64,000 bases of DNA from Euonymus europaeus (Eukaryota; Streptophyta; Magnoliopsida; Celastrales; Celastraceae). The position numbers were made by a program, and so were the translations under genes. This document shows, piece by piece, positions 10,815 through 23,394 of this stretch; position 1 is the stretch's first letter; the number at the start of each line of letters is the position of its first letter. The notes under the pieces are model-generated. The model had not been told where the DNA came from and ran no database searches. It saw nothing but the letters and a program-made list of their open reading frames with translations. The stretch spans positions 21,932,022-21,996,021 of the forward strand of contig OY756967.1 of the NCBI GenBank assembly GCA_963580455.1, written 5' to 3'.

Positions 10815-11220
10815 GTATCTGGGGGTGGCGAAAAATCGGGTCTGGGTTGAACAATATAGAGTGTGTACTAGATATTTGCATGTTAGAATCCAAATTGATT
10901 CAAATTTTCAGACGTACTTAATTTTTCATATCTAAATTGGGTAAAATCTGAATAAATAAATCAAACAATAATCCAATATGGGTTATGGTTTAGACAATTA
11001 AATCGAACAATATGTTTGTGTTTTGTTATGCTATGTATGACTCGAGGCTCTTATCCTTAACATTGTCTCACTATCTCGATATATATACACACGCAGGTGG
11101 CAAAATTTTGTCCGATCTAAATTAAATCAAATTTTTATGTCTGAAATTCAGGTCCAAACATAAAACAAATTCAACCGATTTAAAACAGAGTTAGGGTCGA
11201 ATATAAGAACTTAAGAAGGT
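10815..11220. repeat. Repeat family A: two divergent inverted pieces (transposon-like)
   Basis: The block 10815-10990 (GGTCTGGG..., ATATTTGCAT, AAATTTTCAGACGTACTT) resembles 19430-19560. The block 11095-11220 (GTGGCAAAATTTTGTCCGA...) resembles the reverse complement of 19640-19755. The two pieces therefore look like the left and right halves of one element family with TIR-like GTGG.AAAATTTTGTCC ends. Confidence 0.5.
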
Positions 11221-11661
11221 CAAGTTGGGTAAAACCCACTCTAGTTATACAATCTCTGTAGTTTTATTTAACAAGGCCCAAAATAGCCACTCTTCAGAAG
11301 CCCAACTGACTGTGAAAACTAAAAAATGCTTCCTCGCTCTGAAATTACGTTTTAGCACTTTTTTGGCCTGCTTTTCAGCACAGTTGTATCCACAAAACTA
11401 CAAAAGGCACATATTTCCCACCAAATCCTCTCTTTCTCCCTGTTTTTTTTCTTTTCTTTCAGGAACAAAAGATTTATTTTTTTATGAAGCGGAGATTCAC
11501 AAAGTTACTGATTCTCACGTCCCCACAACAATCCTCAAGCCATTGCTTCAATCCAATTACACCCTTTCTCTGAAACCTTCTCTCCCCCACACAATCAAAT
11601 CTTTGTTTTCTTTGGAGTTTTTTTTTAATTTCTCAAAAATACGTTGTTTTCATTGCCAGCC
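11221..11661 (+). promoter_or_regulatory. Upstream and 5' UTR region of the RhoGAP gene
   Basis: Pyrimidine-rich DNA (many TTTCTCCC/CTTTCTTT tracts) leads into the ATG at 11662, as is common for plant 5' UTRs. No TATA box stands out and the transcription start is not defined. Confidence 0.35.
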
Positions 11662-14600
11662 ATGGCCGAGGTCCTCCACTCTCTTTCCCATTTCCCTTCG
11701 TCTCCGAGCACCACTTCATCTTCTACGACTCCTTCTTCCTTGACTTGCATACCCCCACAGTCCCCTTCTTCTTCTCTTCTTGCAGACGGTGAGGATTCCA
11801 CGGTGACTGTCTGTGACCCAGAAGAGCCCGACGACGCAGACAAGCAGAGCGGAGATCAGCTTTCTTTGTTGGCTATTCTTGTGACCATCTTTAGGAAATC
11901 ATTGGGGGCTTGCAAGAGTGATAGGAGGGAGCTTTGTGCTATGGAGATCGGATGGCCGAAGAATGTGCGTCATGTGGCGCATGTTACCTTCGATAGGTTC
12001 GATGGGTTCTTGGGGTTACCTGTGGAGTTTGAGCCTGAAGTGCCCAGAAGGGCTCCCAGTGCAAGGTACATTGCGGGGTTTCGATGAATTTCTTTTGCAA
12101 TACGAATGTGGGTTCTTTTTTTGTCTGTCGATTCTTCTCCGATTCTTCTCCCTAGGTCTTGAAATTGCTCGGTTTCCTTTTCTGGATGTTCTTTTCACTA
12201 TACATTCACAAGGTTATTAACGTTCATGCAGTTAACTGGTGGGTTCTTCTTTTGTGGTGTTTTGCTGGTTTATTTCTTGCATTCTTAACGTGTTTTTCTC
12301 AATTTTCTGATTTTCGTTTGGTTTTTCCAATTCAATTTTACCCGCTCCTGGTCTTTGTTAATTATTCTCCATCTCCAGTAATATTCTCACGGTTATTAAA
12401 CAAATTCCCGAGTGTTAGCTTCGTGGGTATGTCTAGTGGTCTTACCATCACCATTCACAAAAGATAATAACATGGGACTTGAAATTCTAATGTTTAACTG
12501 CCTAATCTCGTTCCTAAACCCATACAAATTGCCTGCTGTTGTCTGATGAGTACACAAAAAGAGTGGTCTTAATTGAAAACATTCACAATCAGACTGTTTG
12601 ACCTCATATAAAGGGCATTTAGATTGCCATAAGCAACTTTACTTGTTTATTCCATTAGATGGAAATATAAAAAGTAGACCTCGAAACCCAAATGGAAAAA
12701 TGGTTTGCGGAATTTATATGGCTAAACTATCTGTTACCGTTGCTTTGTTAGAATATGCCGAAATCCTACGGCCACATGGAACCGAACATAAACACCTGTA
12801 ATTTTAATCTCCTCAGATGGAGAACTTGGACCTGCCTGTTAATGCTTATCGGGTTTCATCATTTTAACTTTTAAGTAACAGCATGGGATGATATGCATTC
12901 TTGTAGATGCAATTTGTGTGGATAAACATAAGTTGGAATCATCTTGCTCATTGCTAGTTCTTAGAATGGATTAATATGTTGGGACTGCTAGAAAAAGGGT
13001 GGTAATACTCAAAAGATTTTTCCTCTCTTTTTTGAAGTAGAACTAATCTGAAAAATCCTGCCTAATCAATTTTTTAATGCATGCATTTTAGTTCTTTAAG
13101 AATTTCATATTGCCATGAACAAGTTGGAAGTAAATCTAAAGTGTGAAAATTTACGACCACCAAGTACCAAGATCACTTTTTGTTTATGTTGGAACCTTAA
13201 AAAGTCCAATGCTAGAACTCTTATATATTTCCTCATCAATTCTTCATTGGGGTTACCATTTCTTGTTCAGATACTCAACCAGCCTAGTAGCAACATTTCT
13301 GTTTTCATGTTAATTTGATTTTTTTTCTTTCTGCAGTGCTACTGTTTTTGGAGTTTCCACAGAATCCATGCAGTTGTCATATGACTCCAGAGGGAACAGT
13401 GTGCCAACAATACTCTTGCTAATGCAAAATCGCTTGTATGCTCAGGGAGGCTTGCAGGTATTTGGCCTTTTCATTTCATCTATTTTTTTCTTTCTAATCC
13501 TTTTGCTGACCACAAGCTGTGTAATTGTAGAGAAAAACAAGAAAATGCTTTTGTTTTTCTCGCCGATTTCTCTTATTTATGTGAGGGGGATAAACCAATC
13601 ATGGTTTCTGGTTTGGATTTTCAATGTTTATTGACTTTATTGGACTTGATTAAATTTTTAAGAAATTCGCTACCTATTCATTTTTTCTCAATTAATTCAT
13701 TCTTGTAGGCAGAAGGGATATTTAGAATAAATGCAGGAAACAGCCAGGGGGAGTATGTTAGAGACGAACTAAATAGGGGCCTGGTGCCAGATGGCATTGA
13801 TGTGCACTGTCTGGCTGGACTTATCAAGGTATATTAGTCTGAATTCTCACCTGATTCATCTTTATCAATGGCTGATTTTCCAGTAGTCGGATAAATACTC
13901 ATTTGAGATAAATTAAATTGGCTGCTCCTGAAATTCCACCTCTGGCATGTTGTTATTACCCCGATTATCAACCACAGTCATTCACTTGGATTAGCCAGGG
14001 CTTCCAGTGCCCATTCATGTCAAACTTAGAACACATAACACAGTTGTTATTGTGTTTGAGCCAGGAAAGGGCTTATAAAATAAAGAAGAAGGATTAGTGA
14101 AGTAAATAATGCTATTATACTTGCAAAGGTACATGTAGGCTATTGCCAATTTTTAGCTGATTAAACTGAGGACAATATCAACATAGGAAGTTTAAGTTCT
14201 GATCCTATCCTCTTTTGAATACCATATTTTTATATCGACTTAACACATGAACTAGAAGTCTAGAATAAACAGTTTCCTGTTGTTGAGTGGTCATTTGATA
14301 CTGTTTTTTTTCTCTCTAATAAATATAGAGCCCGATTGATTTTAAGACCCTACCACGCTATGGGTGGTGTATTGAATGGGTGATTGTTTCCACCCTATTC
14401 CTGGTTTGAGTCACCATACACTTGAGCAAGGTGGTAGGCTTTGCCCTACCAAATGAAAATTTTCATTTCATGGTCCACCTAACATAAGTTGGCTAGAAAG
14501 AGTTACTATTGCATAATCGTTGTTTGACTAATTGCTCAATCTTGCTTGATATCTGTTTGTTACTCTAGGCATGGTTCAGGGAACTCCCAACTGGCATTCT

Positions 14601-15896
14601 AGACTCTTTATCCACTGAGCAGGTAATGCAATGCCAAACTGAGGAAGATTGTGCTGAGCTTGTGAGACTTCTACCACCAACAGAAGCTGCTCTACTGGAT
14701 TGGGCCATCAACCTAATGGCTGATGTTGTCCAGCAAGAACATTTAAACAAGATGAATGCACGCAACATAGCCATGGTTTTTGCCCCAAATATGACTCAGG
14801 TAGGTTTCTAAAGTTATGATTTGTCTAGAATCCAGGAACATTTTGCATTCTTCTACTGCTGAAACTTTTATCTTGATTCTTGCATTAAGTTTCCTTTAAC
14901 CAAATCAATGTCTTCTTATGGCTGATCCCATTTACATCGGACTGCTTTCTAACTTGTTCTTCCTCGTTTTAAATAAGGCTATATTTTCTTCCTTAAATTG
15001 AATGAGGCGTATTTAGATCTCAGCAGAACTAATTTTCTCTTAATGATCCATATGCCCGTCATCACTTCAACCTCATACATTAGATACTATATCAAAACGA
15101 GCATGAGTGTGCACAAACCTATCTCTTGTTTCAGCCCCTTTCCTACACCCCAGATAAAAAGTTCATTAAATCGATACCACTTACTGGGCACTTTTCCTAC
15201 TACCTTAATATATCAGTAGATGATTTTGAGAACATGCATACAGCAGGTCTGGTTGATGTGGGGAGGACAATTTCTTATGTTATACGTGTGTTGCAGATGG
15301 CAGACCCCATAACTGCATTAATGTATGCAGTCCAAGTGATGAACTTCCTCAAGACACTTATCTTAAGGACACTGCAAGCAAGACAAGATAACATAGTTGA
15401 GCCAACTCCTGCTTGCCGTGTTGATCCAAATGGTGAGAATGGAGACCAGAGCCCTTCACAGTCCTGCATGGAAGATGCTGAAAAAAACAATGAAGAGGTG
15501 GATCAAGTATTCATTGTCAAAGAATCTATTGTAGAAATTTCCTCCGACTCTTGTGAAGGCTCTGAGATTATTGGTGGAAATGACCCTTGCCCTCTCACTG
15601 CTCTTGAGAAGCAGAGTACAGAAGGAAATTGTCCCTATAAGACTCTGGCTAATGCTGAGAGGTTCAGTAACAAAGTTGAGGTGGGTGGAGTTGAAGTTCT
15701 GAAGGATGCTGTTCAAAGAAATTGTGGGAAAAGCACCATTGGACAATCGAGCATCACAAACTTCAGTAAGGGCACCAATAAAATGAATCGGCAGCAGTCT
15801 CTTCTTCAGTTGGCAGCACCTGTTGAGAAAACTCACGGAATCAGCACTTTGAGCCTTATAGACTCAAGGACTGAGCGAATTGAAGCATGGCGGTGA
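11662..15896 (+). CDS. CRIB-domain Rho GTPase-activating protein (ROP GAP), 5 exons
   Basis: Exons 11662-12065, 13337-13457, 13709-13828, 14569-14799 and 15297-15896 join to 1476 bp, 491 residues, all GT-AG. A Ser/Pro-rich N-terminus is followed by a CRIB motif at about residues 96-120 (IGWPKNVRHVAHVTFDRFDG), which binds active ROP. The RhoGAP domain spans about 137-315, with the catalytic arginine finger R181 in AEGIFRINAGN and the conserved end MNARNIAMVFAPNMTQ. The C-terminal 175 residues are Ser/Asn/Glu-rich and poorly conserved. The CRIB+GAP pairing is specific to plant ROP GAPs, which switch off ROP signalling at the plasma membrane during polar growth and low-oxygen or defence responses. 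Start chosen at CCATGG (11662), which gives a full family N-terminus. Confidence 0.94.
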
Positions 15897-16549
15897 AGCA
15901 TGCTCAACAGATTTCTGAAAGTGCTGTATAATTTAACTTTGTCACACGTCAAACTTATGAGGAAAAGTTTGTGAACTATTCATGTGTTTTGTTCTTATCC
16001 CACGGATGATGAATTGACATTGGAAAGGCAGCAATCCATGACCGATTGTGCCACATTTTGTGTTCTTTCTTTTGTTCATTTGCATTATCATCGGAAAGTA
16101 TTGTTTACTTGTTCTTCATTTTTCTAGTTGTCCAGCCTTGCATGCTAATAATCCTAATAGTTGTCCAGTAGCATTGGCTTTTAAGGCTATCTTCGTTTGG
16201 CATGTGAATGTCTTTCTATAATAGCAGGGTCTGGTGGAATGCATGTGGACCACTGGATAATGTAATTTGGATGTGGTAGCATTACCTGGTGTAGGAGAAT
16301 CACAAGAGAAGACAACTATTTAGCTCTTGAATATCAGCAGCTACTGAGCGTCACTGCTTTTTTAACATATACTTGGCTGGGTACCATGCTGTGGCTTATC
16401 CTCTTATCTTCTTCGGATAGTCTAGTTGAACTCCATAGCTATATCGTTTAGGGTGAACTTCATAAGGCTAAACCAGCAAATCTTCTTTTCTGAAGACGCA
16501 ACATGTAAATGGCAGAGCCTAATGGGGCAAGAAGATGAGAAAGAATGAA
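15897..16549 (+). other. 3' flank of the RhoGAP gene
   Basis: Non-coding on both strands; likely includes the 3' UTR. No further gene recognised. Confidence 0.4.
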
Positions 16550-16670
16550 TGAGAGCAATTTGAGTGGGACTCTTGATAATTGTACTGGATAATATATGAG
16601 AATATGTGTTTTTGCCGATGTGATTGTATTGTAAGATGTGTTTTGGTAGTGTGAATAAGTATGGTAGTGT
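16550..16670. repeat. MITE family B fragment
   Basis: The segment ATGTGTTTTTGCCGATGTGA and TTGTATTG.AAGATGTGTTTTG matches the forward-strand copy at about 57565-57615 and the reverse complement of copies at 27.9-28.2 kb and 42.0-42.3 kb. Confidence 0.55.
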
Positions 16671-16689
16671 GAGCCGTCAGTGAGTCACT

Positions 16690-17580
16690 CGGTCAGTCAA
16701 TGGACTAACGTGGCACTAAAAAGTCAAAAAAAAAAATGAATGTGCTAACCTGGTTTGGGAATGGACTTCCATTGACTCCCTAGTGTGGCTCCTTTTTATT
16801 GAACCCTATAAATTTAGGGTTTTGAAGAATTTATCTGCAAAATTCTCTGTGAACGACGCTGAGAAACAAGAGAGAGTGGCATAGCAGACATTCGTGGAGG
16901 AGGAACTGAGGAAGAGGAGGACGTCCGTTGCAAACGAGACCGTCTATTGCAGAGGAGAGGAGGTCATTTATTGTAGAGAATCGTGGAACGGTAGAGGTAA
17001 TCTTTGTGAAACCCTAATATTTTATTTTGTTGTTGTGCTTTTAGGGTTTTCCAGTTTCGAAAATGGCCGATCTTAGGGATTTTATAGAAAATTGTTGACT
17101 CTATTGGTGCTCTGAGGAGATGCTTGATGAGTTGTTGAACATTATGGAGGTGTAGAAAAATGACGGATTAGAAAGTGATAGGGTTGATGGGTTAAAGAGG
17201 GATAGCGTTGGTGAGGATGAGCGTGTAGGGGATGATGGGTCTGAGATTGTATCAAAATTGAGACTTATGAGGGTGATGAGGTAGAGAATAATATTATGTC
17301 AAACTGCTACTCTGGTAGACATAATATTTTGAGATTTTTGCTATGAGATGTATGACAGCTGTATAGAATTTCATCTTTTGAACATGTTTTTGTGACATTT
17401 TAAATTTGTCAGGGATCATTTTGTAACATATTATGATATGTTTGTGAATGGTGATTGCAGAATCATGCCAGGTGAAATTTTGTTTAAAAAAAAATCAAAA
17501 TTTGACATGTTGACAAAAGTACGTTAATTTTTTTTTCGACCTTTTAATGTCACGTCAGCCTATTGACTGACTGAAAATGT
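16690..17580. mobile_element. Mutator-like element (TIR-bounded) with possible captured gene fragment
   Basis: The left sequence GTCAGTCAATGGACTAACGT...AAAAAGTCAAAAAAAAA (about 16690-16736) is matched by the inverted right end AAAAAAAAA.CGACCTTTTAATG..ACGTCAGCC..TTGACTGACTG (about 17530-17572). Between them, 16790-17290 is compositionally different, AAG/GAG-rich and exon-like (GAGGAGGAACTGAGGAAGAGG..., with a short frame at 16894-17076), and carries a donor-like AGAGGTAATC near 16996. It reads like the 5' part of a plant gene, now broken by stops. The source gene was not recognised. Confidence 0.5.
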
Positions 17581-18002
17581 CTAAAAACTGTCCATAAAAC
17601 ATTACGAATTAAATTATTGAATAACTAAATTATAACGTTTCAAACGCAAGTGATTAAATTGTAACATACACCACCTATCAGTATCAGTGACCAAATGTAT
17701 AAATTGTTCCTCATGGTGGAAATTAATTAACTTTGAGTTTATAAAACATAGATTAAACTACTACAAAAATCCTCTAAATCCGAAACATTTATGACCACCA
17801 AACAGCGACCCTATCTCAATACAACCACTCATCCATATTCGACTCCAACTGCACAGATACCCCCAATTAATAGCACCTGCCCTCTTGATTTTTTCAACCC
17901 CTTTGAGCCTCACAGTCTCGTGCCTCTTCCTCTACTAATCTTCCTCACCTCCTTCCTTTCTCTAGAAAAAGCATTTCTCTAGAGTGCTGGAGAGCCAAAG
18001 CC
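17581..18002 (+). promoter_or_regulatory. Upstream region of the FAF-like gene
   Basis: AT-rich DNA changes to a CT-rich leader from about 17920 (CTTCCTCACCTCCTTCCTTT), then GCCATGG at the start codon. No clear TATA box. Confidence 0.35.
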
Positions 18003-18833
18003 ATGGCTGCCTGTGGAAGCCTCCAACATATCTTTGAAAACCCATTATCTGCAGATAACCCAAAATCCCAGTCCACATGGAACCAAATCAAACCGAGGGA
18101 GCAGTCCTCCTTCACTGAGATCTTTGGTGAACTTCATTTCAAAGAGAATTCTAATTCTTCTTCTTCTTCTTCATCATCATGTCCCTTTCATATGTCATCT
18201 TTTATTGACTTCAACTCACAAACTGGTGTTAAACAGCTCAATAAGAGCACTATTTTTGACAAGAATTGTGAGGAGAACAGCAAGACTCCATCTTTGGAGT
18301 CTTTTTCAAGCACCCAGAAGACCCAGTACAGTCACCAGAAAAGTGAGATTTTTTCATCCATGAATCATGAGAGTCTGCAGTTATGCACTGAAGGACTTGG
18401 GTTCGAAAGCTCTGATGATGTAGAGGACATGATTAATGGACGCTGGGAACAAAAAGAAGAGAGAGCCATGAGAACTACTGAGCAATCAAAAACAGAGAAT
18501 CTAAGTGGAGAGTTGAAGAGGTCAAGGACCAGTAAAGCAGTATTTCCACCTCCAATTTCTTGTATTGGAGAGAGTGGGAAGCCTTGGGTTTGCTTCAAGT
18601 CTTATAGGGAAGACGGCAGGTTTGTTCTGAAGGAGATAAGGATTCCAACTACTGAGTTCTTGCATGCTTGTAGAGAAGATGGACGCCTGAAACTGCAGTT
18701 TGTTCAGCCAAACAGTGAAATTACTGAAGAAGAAGAAGAAGAAGAAGAAGAAGATGATGAAGAAAACTTCGATGATGAAGGGAATGGCGTTGAAGAAGAC
18801 GACCTAAAAGGGGATTTTCAGGAAGAAAATTAG
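18003..18833 (+). CDS. FANTASTIC FOUR (FAF)-like protein, single exon
   Basis: A 276-residue intronless protein. The diagnostic FAF domain is at about residues 181-236: FPPPISCIGESGKPWVCFKS, REDGRFVLKEIRIPT, EFLHACREDGRLKLQFVQ. N-terminal FTEIFGELHF is a second conserved block. A run of serines lies at about 52-60. The C-terminus is an acidic tail with nine or more consecutive glutamates from residue 242, encoded by a GAA repeat that may vary in length. In Arabidopsis, FAF proteins affect shoot meristem size and WUSCHEL; FAF-like members have broader roles. Start at CCATGG (18003). Confidence 0.92.
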   Translation: MAACGSLQHIFENPLSADNPKSQSTWNQIKPREQSSFTEIFGELHFKENSNSSSSSSSSCPFHMSSFIDFNSQTGVKQLNKSTIFDKNCEENSKTPSLESFSSTQKTQYSHQKSEIFSSMNHESLQLCTEGLGFESSDDVEDMINGRWEQKEERAMRTTEQSKTENLSGELKRSRTSKAVFPPPISCIGESGKPWVCFKSYREDGRFVLKEIRIPTTEFLHACREDGRLKLQFVQPNSEITEEEEEEEEEDDEENFDDEGNGVEEDDLKGDFQEEN

Positions 18834-19369
18834 AGGTTATTTCTTTGTAGTTCTTTCATCCACGGCAGTTTTACTCTATAGCAAGGTCATATACACGCGC
18901 ATGATGTCATGGTAGAATTCTCAAAATTGAATTATGATTTATGAAGTAATTACTGATTTATGATTACTCTCTGTTTCCATCACACACCAAAAATGATTAC
19001 TCTCTGTTACCAAGTCAAATCAGGATCTTTGAAAGAATGGAGAAACATCCTTATTGGTCTTGAACATATCATCGTTCCAAATCCAAATAAGAAAATGTTC
19101 AGAAGATGACCTATGATTCAGATGGAAGTTTTCTTCCACTAATTTCTCTGCTAGTCAAATGTGCCAGCAGAGCAAACGAACAATCTGTGGCAATGCATCC
19201 GACGATTATGACAAGGTCCCTCTATTGACAGCCTCTAAAAATGATTTAACGGTTAGCTGTATTTGGAAATTGGTACACGTGTTGTACTAGAACGCGCAGT
19301 TGCAGTCCATAATATGAGAACCCAGATCTAGAGATGATTGTCCCATGAACAAAAAGCTGGCAACGTAGG
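18834..19369. other. 3' flank of the FAF-like gene, intergenic
   Basis: No gene recognised on either strand. Confidence 0.45.
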
Positions 19370-19760
19370 TGTAAACGGCTCATGCTGTCGATTTTTGACA
19401 ACAGGTGCCCAGGCGACGTGACAAAAATTTGGGTCTGAGTTTACAAAATATTTGCATTTTTATATTCATCTTGATTTAAATTTTCGGACATACTTCACGA
19501 ATTGATTTATATTTAAACAAATAAATGAAACAATAATACAATCCAAATTAGAATCCGAATAACTAAATCAGGCAAATTTTTATAAATATAATCCGAATTA
19601 AGAATCAAATAACTAAATCAGACAAATTTTTGTGTTTGGATCCTAACCTGATTTTAAATTGAACGACTTTTTTATATTTGAATCCGAATTTCGGACGTAA
19701 GACTTATGTCCAAACTTTATTTAATCCAAATTGGACAAAATTTTACCACATACCCAACTA
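19370..19760. repeat. Repeat family A: complete copy, TIR-like ends
   Basis: The left end GTGACAAAAATTTGGGTC and right end GGACAAAATTTTACCACAT are roughly inverted. The interior shares several 15-25 bp blocks with 10815-11220 (for example AAATTTTC.GACATACTT). Probably a non-autonomous DNA transposon. Confidence 0.5.
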
Positions 19761-20213
19761 GCCAAAAGGAAAGGATAAAGCATAGACAAAGAAACAACAA
19801 AAATCTCAACTAATACAAATGCTCGGTTCAGCATTTTCCGTTTTGGCCCAGGATGGATTCTTCAACAAAAGTTTTCAACCACCAAAAACTTCTAGAGGAT
19901 CTATCGCAATTTTATTAACTAGACACAAGGACTTCCCTAACTGAAGCTCCGCATTTCAAACACAGTGGGAATCTACCCGTGAATGGAAATGTCACTGCAA
20001 TCCACCCAACACCCTTTCTAGAACCATTTTCTGTGTTCAGAAACACTGAATTCATAGAACAGTAGAATTCTATGATACCAATTATGTCACAAAGTTCAAA
20101 ATGGCATGGCTAGAAGCTAATTGGTCACTAGAGGGATATCAATTCCAAAACAGTAAAAACTTTGAGACTATCTCATTCTTTAAAAAGAAAATAAAGGGAT
20201 GTATTGCACTAAA
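19761..20213 (-). other. 3' flank of the CPA gene
   Basis: Non-coding; likely contains the 3' UTR of the minus-strand amidase. Confidence 0.4.
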
Positions 20214-23200
20214 CTACAGCGAGGGATTGCCACCATCTAATGTCAAAAGGACCTTGTATAAATCGGGACGTCGGTCTCGGAAAACCCCCCAACCATGCCT
20301 CTTAGATTTTAGTTTATCCAGATCAAATTTGGCAACAAGAACGGCTGCTTCCTTGTCATCAGCAGCTGCCACTATTTCCCCAGTTGGCCCTGTTGATCAA
20401 AATCATTACATCAATGCTGCTGATACATATTTACCAGAGGTACAAGTCCATAAGGAAGACTCAAAGACATTCCAAAATATCAATACCTGTTATGAAGGAA
20501 TTTCCGTAGAATGTGATGTCACTGTTTCCATGCTCTGTCACAATTATTTCCCTTCCTATGCGGTTTGAAACCACCAGAGGTACCTAAATTTGTCAAAAAA
20601 CAATAGATCAATCTTTACCCATTGCCACTGTTCCATCAGGGAAAAAAAGTAAAGAAAGTGGTGTAAAGGGTATATTGACGATTCGATTCAATTCAATACA
20701 AGCCAATCAAATCCTATTGCCAGCGTGTCTTCCACCCTTTATTCCCTTCCAATAACCACATTACTCGATTAGGTATATTGTTCGCATCTCAAATAGGTTC
20801 AATTTCATAACAATGAACTCACTTCTTCTCTAAGACCAGAATTTTGTAAAAAGAACAATCTTTCAAAAGTTAACCCATGGGATGATTTAACAAATGTCAT
20901 GACCTTGCTTTCTACTGTAAACAATATAAGCCAGAATCCGAAATGGAAAAGCGACAATCTATTTTGGGACAAAGAAGGTTTACATCATTAAATGTCAGCT
21001 CATGAATGGAAATCAGGGTATTCAGTACACCAAATTTTTCAATTTCATAGCCTACTATAATTACACTTACCAAATTAGCCCCAGCATGCCCTTGCATTAC
21101 TCGTTTCCAGTGATCACGAGAATCGAGTCCTACATCTTGAGGTTCAGAACCAATAGCAGTAGGGTAGAACAATATCTCCGCACCTTGCAGAACCATAGCT
21201 CGAGCTGCCTCTGGAAACCACTGATCCCAGCATATTGCTGACACAAGGGAGGGAAAAAGACAAAACAGAGTCCAGAGAGTCTTAAATAAGTATTACTATG
21301 ATGCTTCAGAATGCAAAAGAACATCGATGCACTCAGTCAATGGATGAGCATGTACAAATTACAATGCATCTGTGAAAATATATCGCAAAAGTTCGGCCAG
21401 AAAGATCAAACAAATACATATTGTATCAAAATATAAGAAGCTTACCAACTCCAATTTTGGCGAACTTAGTTTGGAAAACCTGTTTAGCAATAATCTGGTA
21501 AGTTTTCAACTGAAAAAAAATCTTCAACACGTATATCCAATATTCTCATAAACATCTATATTTAAAACAGCACCGACCTTGAAACCAGTGTCCCCTGGAT
21601 TGAAGTAAAACTTCTCCTGGTATCCTGATCCAGAATAAGTATGTAATTATTTGGGCAAAAACAGCATGAAGCATAGTTTATTCAAACTGGCAAGTTTTCA
21701 TCCTTCGGTCCTTCCACATACCTGGACCATCAGGGACGTGAGATTTTCTATAGAGTCCAAGATCCTCACCATCAGCATCAATTATAGCTATCGAATTGTA
21801 ATGAGCATTGTTTGCCTCTTCAAAGAAACTCACTGGTATCACTACACCCAACTCTTTTGCAAGTTGCTGCATCCTGCACATGCAATATACAAAGTTTAAA
21901 ATGAGATTGATGTCATATCTTTTCGTTTTCACATCAGTAAATAAGCTTGAAGGACACCGGCTGGGCAAGTGACATCATAAGGTAATCTCCCTAGACTACC
22001 TCAGAATCGTAGGATGACCCTTATAAGGCTTAGCTCTTTGGAAGAAATCCTCCCTTTGTGCTTGACAAAAGTAAAATCCCTCAAACAGTTCCTGCAGGAA
22101 AACATAGGATCCTAAACATGACTACAAGGATAAGGAAAATTTTCTTATGAATGATTGACATGCATGCAGGTGCATATGTGGTCCAATGGTCAGTTGTAGG
22201 GGTGCAACCTAGATGTCACACAAAAAATTCCTAGAAACGATCTCTTGACATATTATGTGGGGGTATACACACATCCTACTTGTCCTCGACCCCGCCCATT
22301 GCGGGAGCCTTGTGCACAAGATTAAGAGAGTTGTCTACTTAATAATTACAATCTTGAATATTTTGAAATTGCACAATTCAACCTGAAAACAGGCAAGAAA
22401 TCCACCTCAAGCACACATGCATGGACTTCTCACAAGCACATACCTGAATGAGAATGATGTTGGCACCCTTCTCACAAGCAGCTCTAACCAGCCTGCACCG
22501 AAGGATCACCTCTTAGAACCATACCAAATTCAGTGAATAAACCTTAAATGGGTTCATTAAAATACCAAGAAAGAGTGTTCAACACCATACACACAAATAT
22601 ACGTCTTTCATATATTGATAAGAGAATGCTATTTTAATGACAGAGAACATGTAATGATTAATACAAGAAAGGGAAAAAAATTATTACACCACCATGGAAA
22701 GGCAGGAGTTGCAAGTACATAGACAGCCAGCATTGCTTAGTGTTTTGGGAATCCATTATCAACCTAAGAAACAAAGAGTATCATCTAAAACCTAAAGAAT
22801 CTAACTGTAATTCAACAAGCCTTGATTATGTTTTTTGTTGACAAAGGTCTTATCTGAAGCCAGCTTGATCTAGCATCTACTCAACCAGAAATGATGTATG
22901 CTACGAGTCTGCGACAAAGATTCATATTTTGGACAAGCATACTGTGGCTGAGAATCCTCCTATGATAGGATTGGGGAGGAACGCTGCTGCGTTAACATAA
23001 TGTATCTATGTAGTATTCAACTAACCAAAACCCAACACAAGTAAGAACTGATTCCAAAATTTACAGAAAGTTTTTTCTTCAACGAGTAAACCAATTCTAT
23101 CCATAAAAAGACGAGCTTTAATTCTAACGATATGAAGTCAAGTCAGTGCTCATCCTTCATTCAAGTACACTATAATATGCATGACGAAGGGAGAACACGG

Positions 23201-23394
23201 AATCAAGCATGGAATTACTTTATTTTACAAAACTGAATAATGGAAAATTACATCACTTACAAAACCCATAAGCTGGAAATCAAAAAGGAAAAAAAGAGAA
23301 GAGACCTCTCGGCTGTGTCAACATTCGTAGAGACATCATCGGTGCAGGCGAATTGCAGAGCTGAGACCACCACCTCTCTTCTTCCTTTCTCCAT
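20214..23394 (-). CDS. CPA: N-carbamoylputrescine amidase (nitrilase superfamily), 9 exons
   Basis: Exons (minus): 23394-23306, 22492-22444, 22091-22000, 21873-21722, 21624-21578, 21479-21446, 21237-21071, 20583-20487 and 20389-20214. They join to 903 bp, 300 residues, the usual length; all junctions are GT-AG and in phase. The enzyme hydrolyses N-carbamoylputrescine to putrescine, CO2 and ammonia, the last step of the plant arginine decarboxylase route. The nitrilase triad is intact: E47 in ILIQELFEG, K120 in YRKSHVPDG and C157 in AICWDQWFPE. Other signature blocks are GYQEKFYFNPGDTGF, IGSEPQDVGLDSRDHWKR.MQGHAGANLVPLV and NSFITGPTGEIVAAA. The start at 23394 (MEKGRREVVVSALQFAC) matches family N-termini. 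No sign of decay. Confidence 0.96.

Noticed and set aside
20101..20568. Plus-strand open frame of 155 codons
   Set aside because: It is the antisense of CPA exons 8-9 and the intron between them; no recognisable protein.
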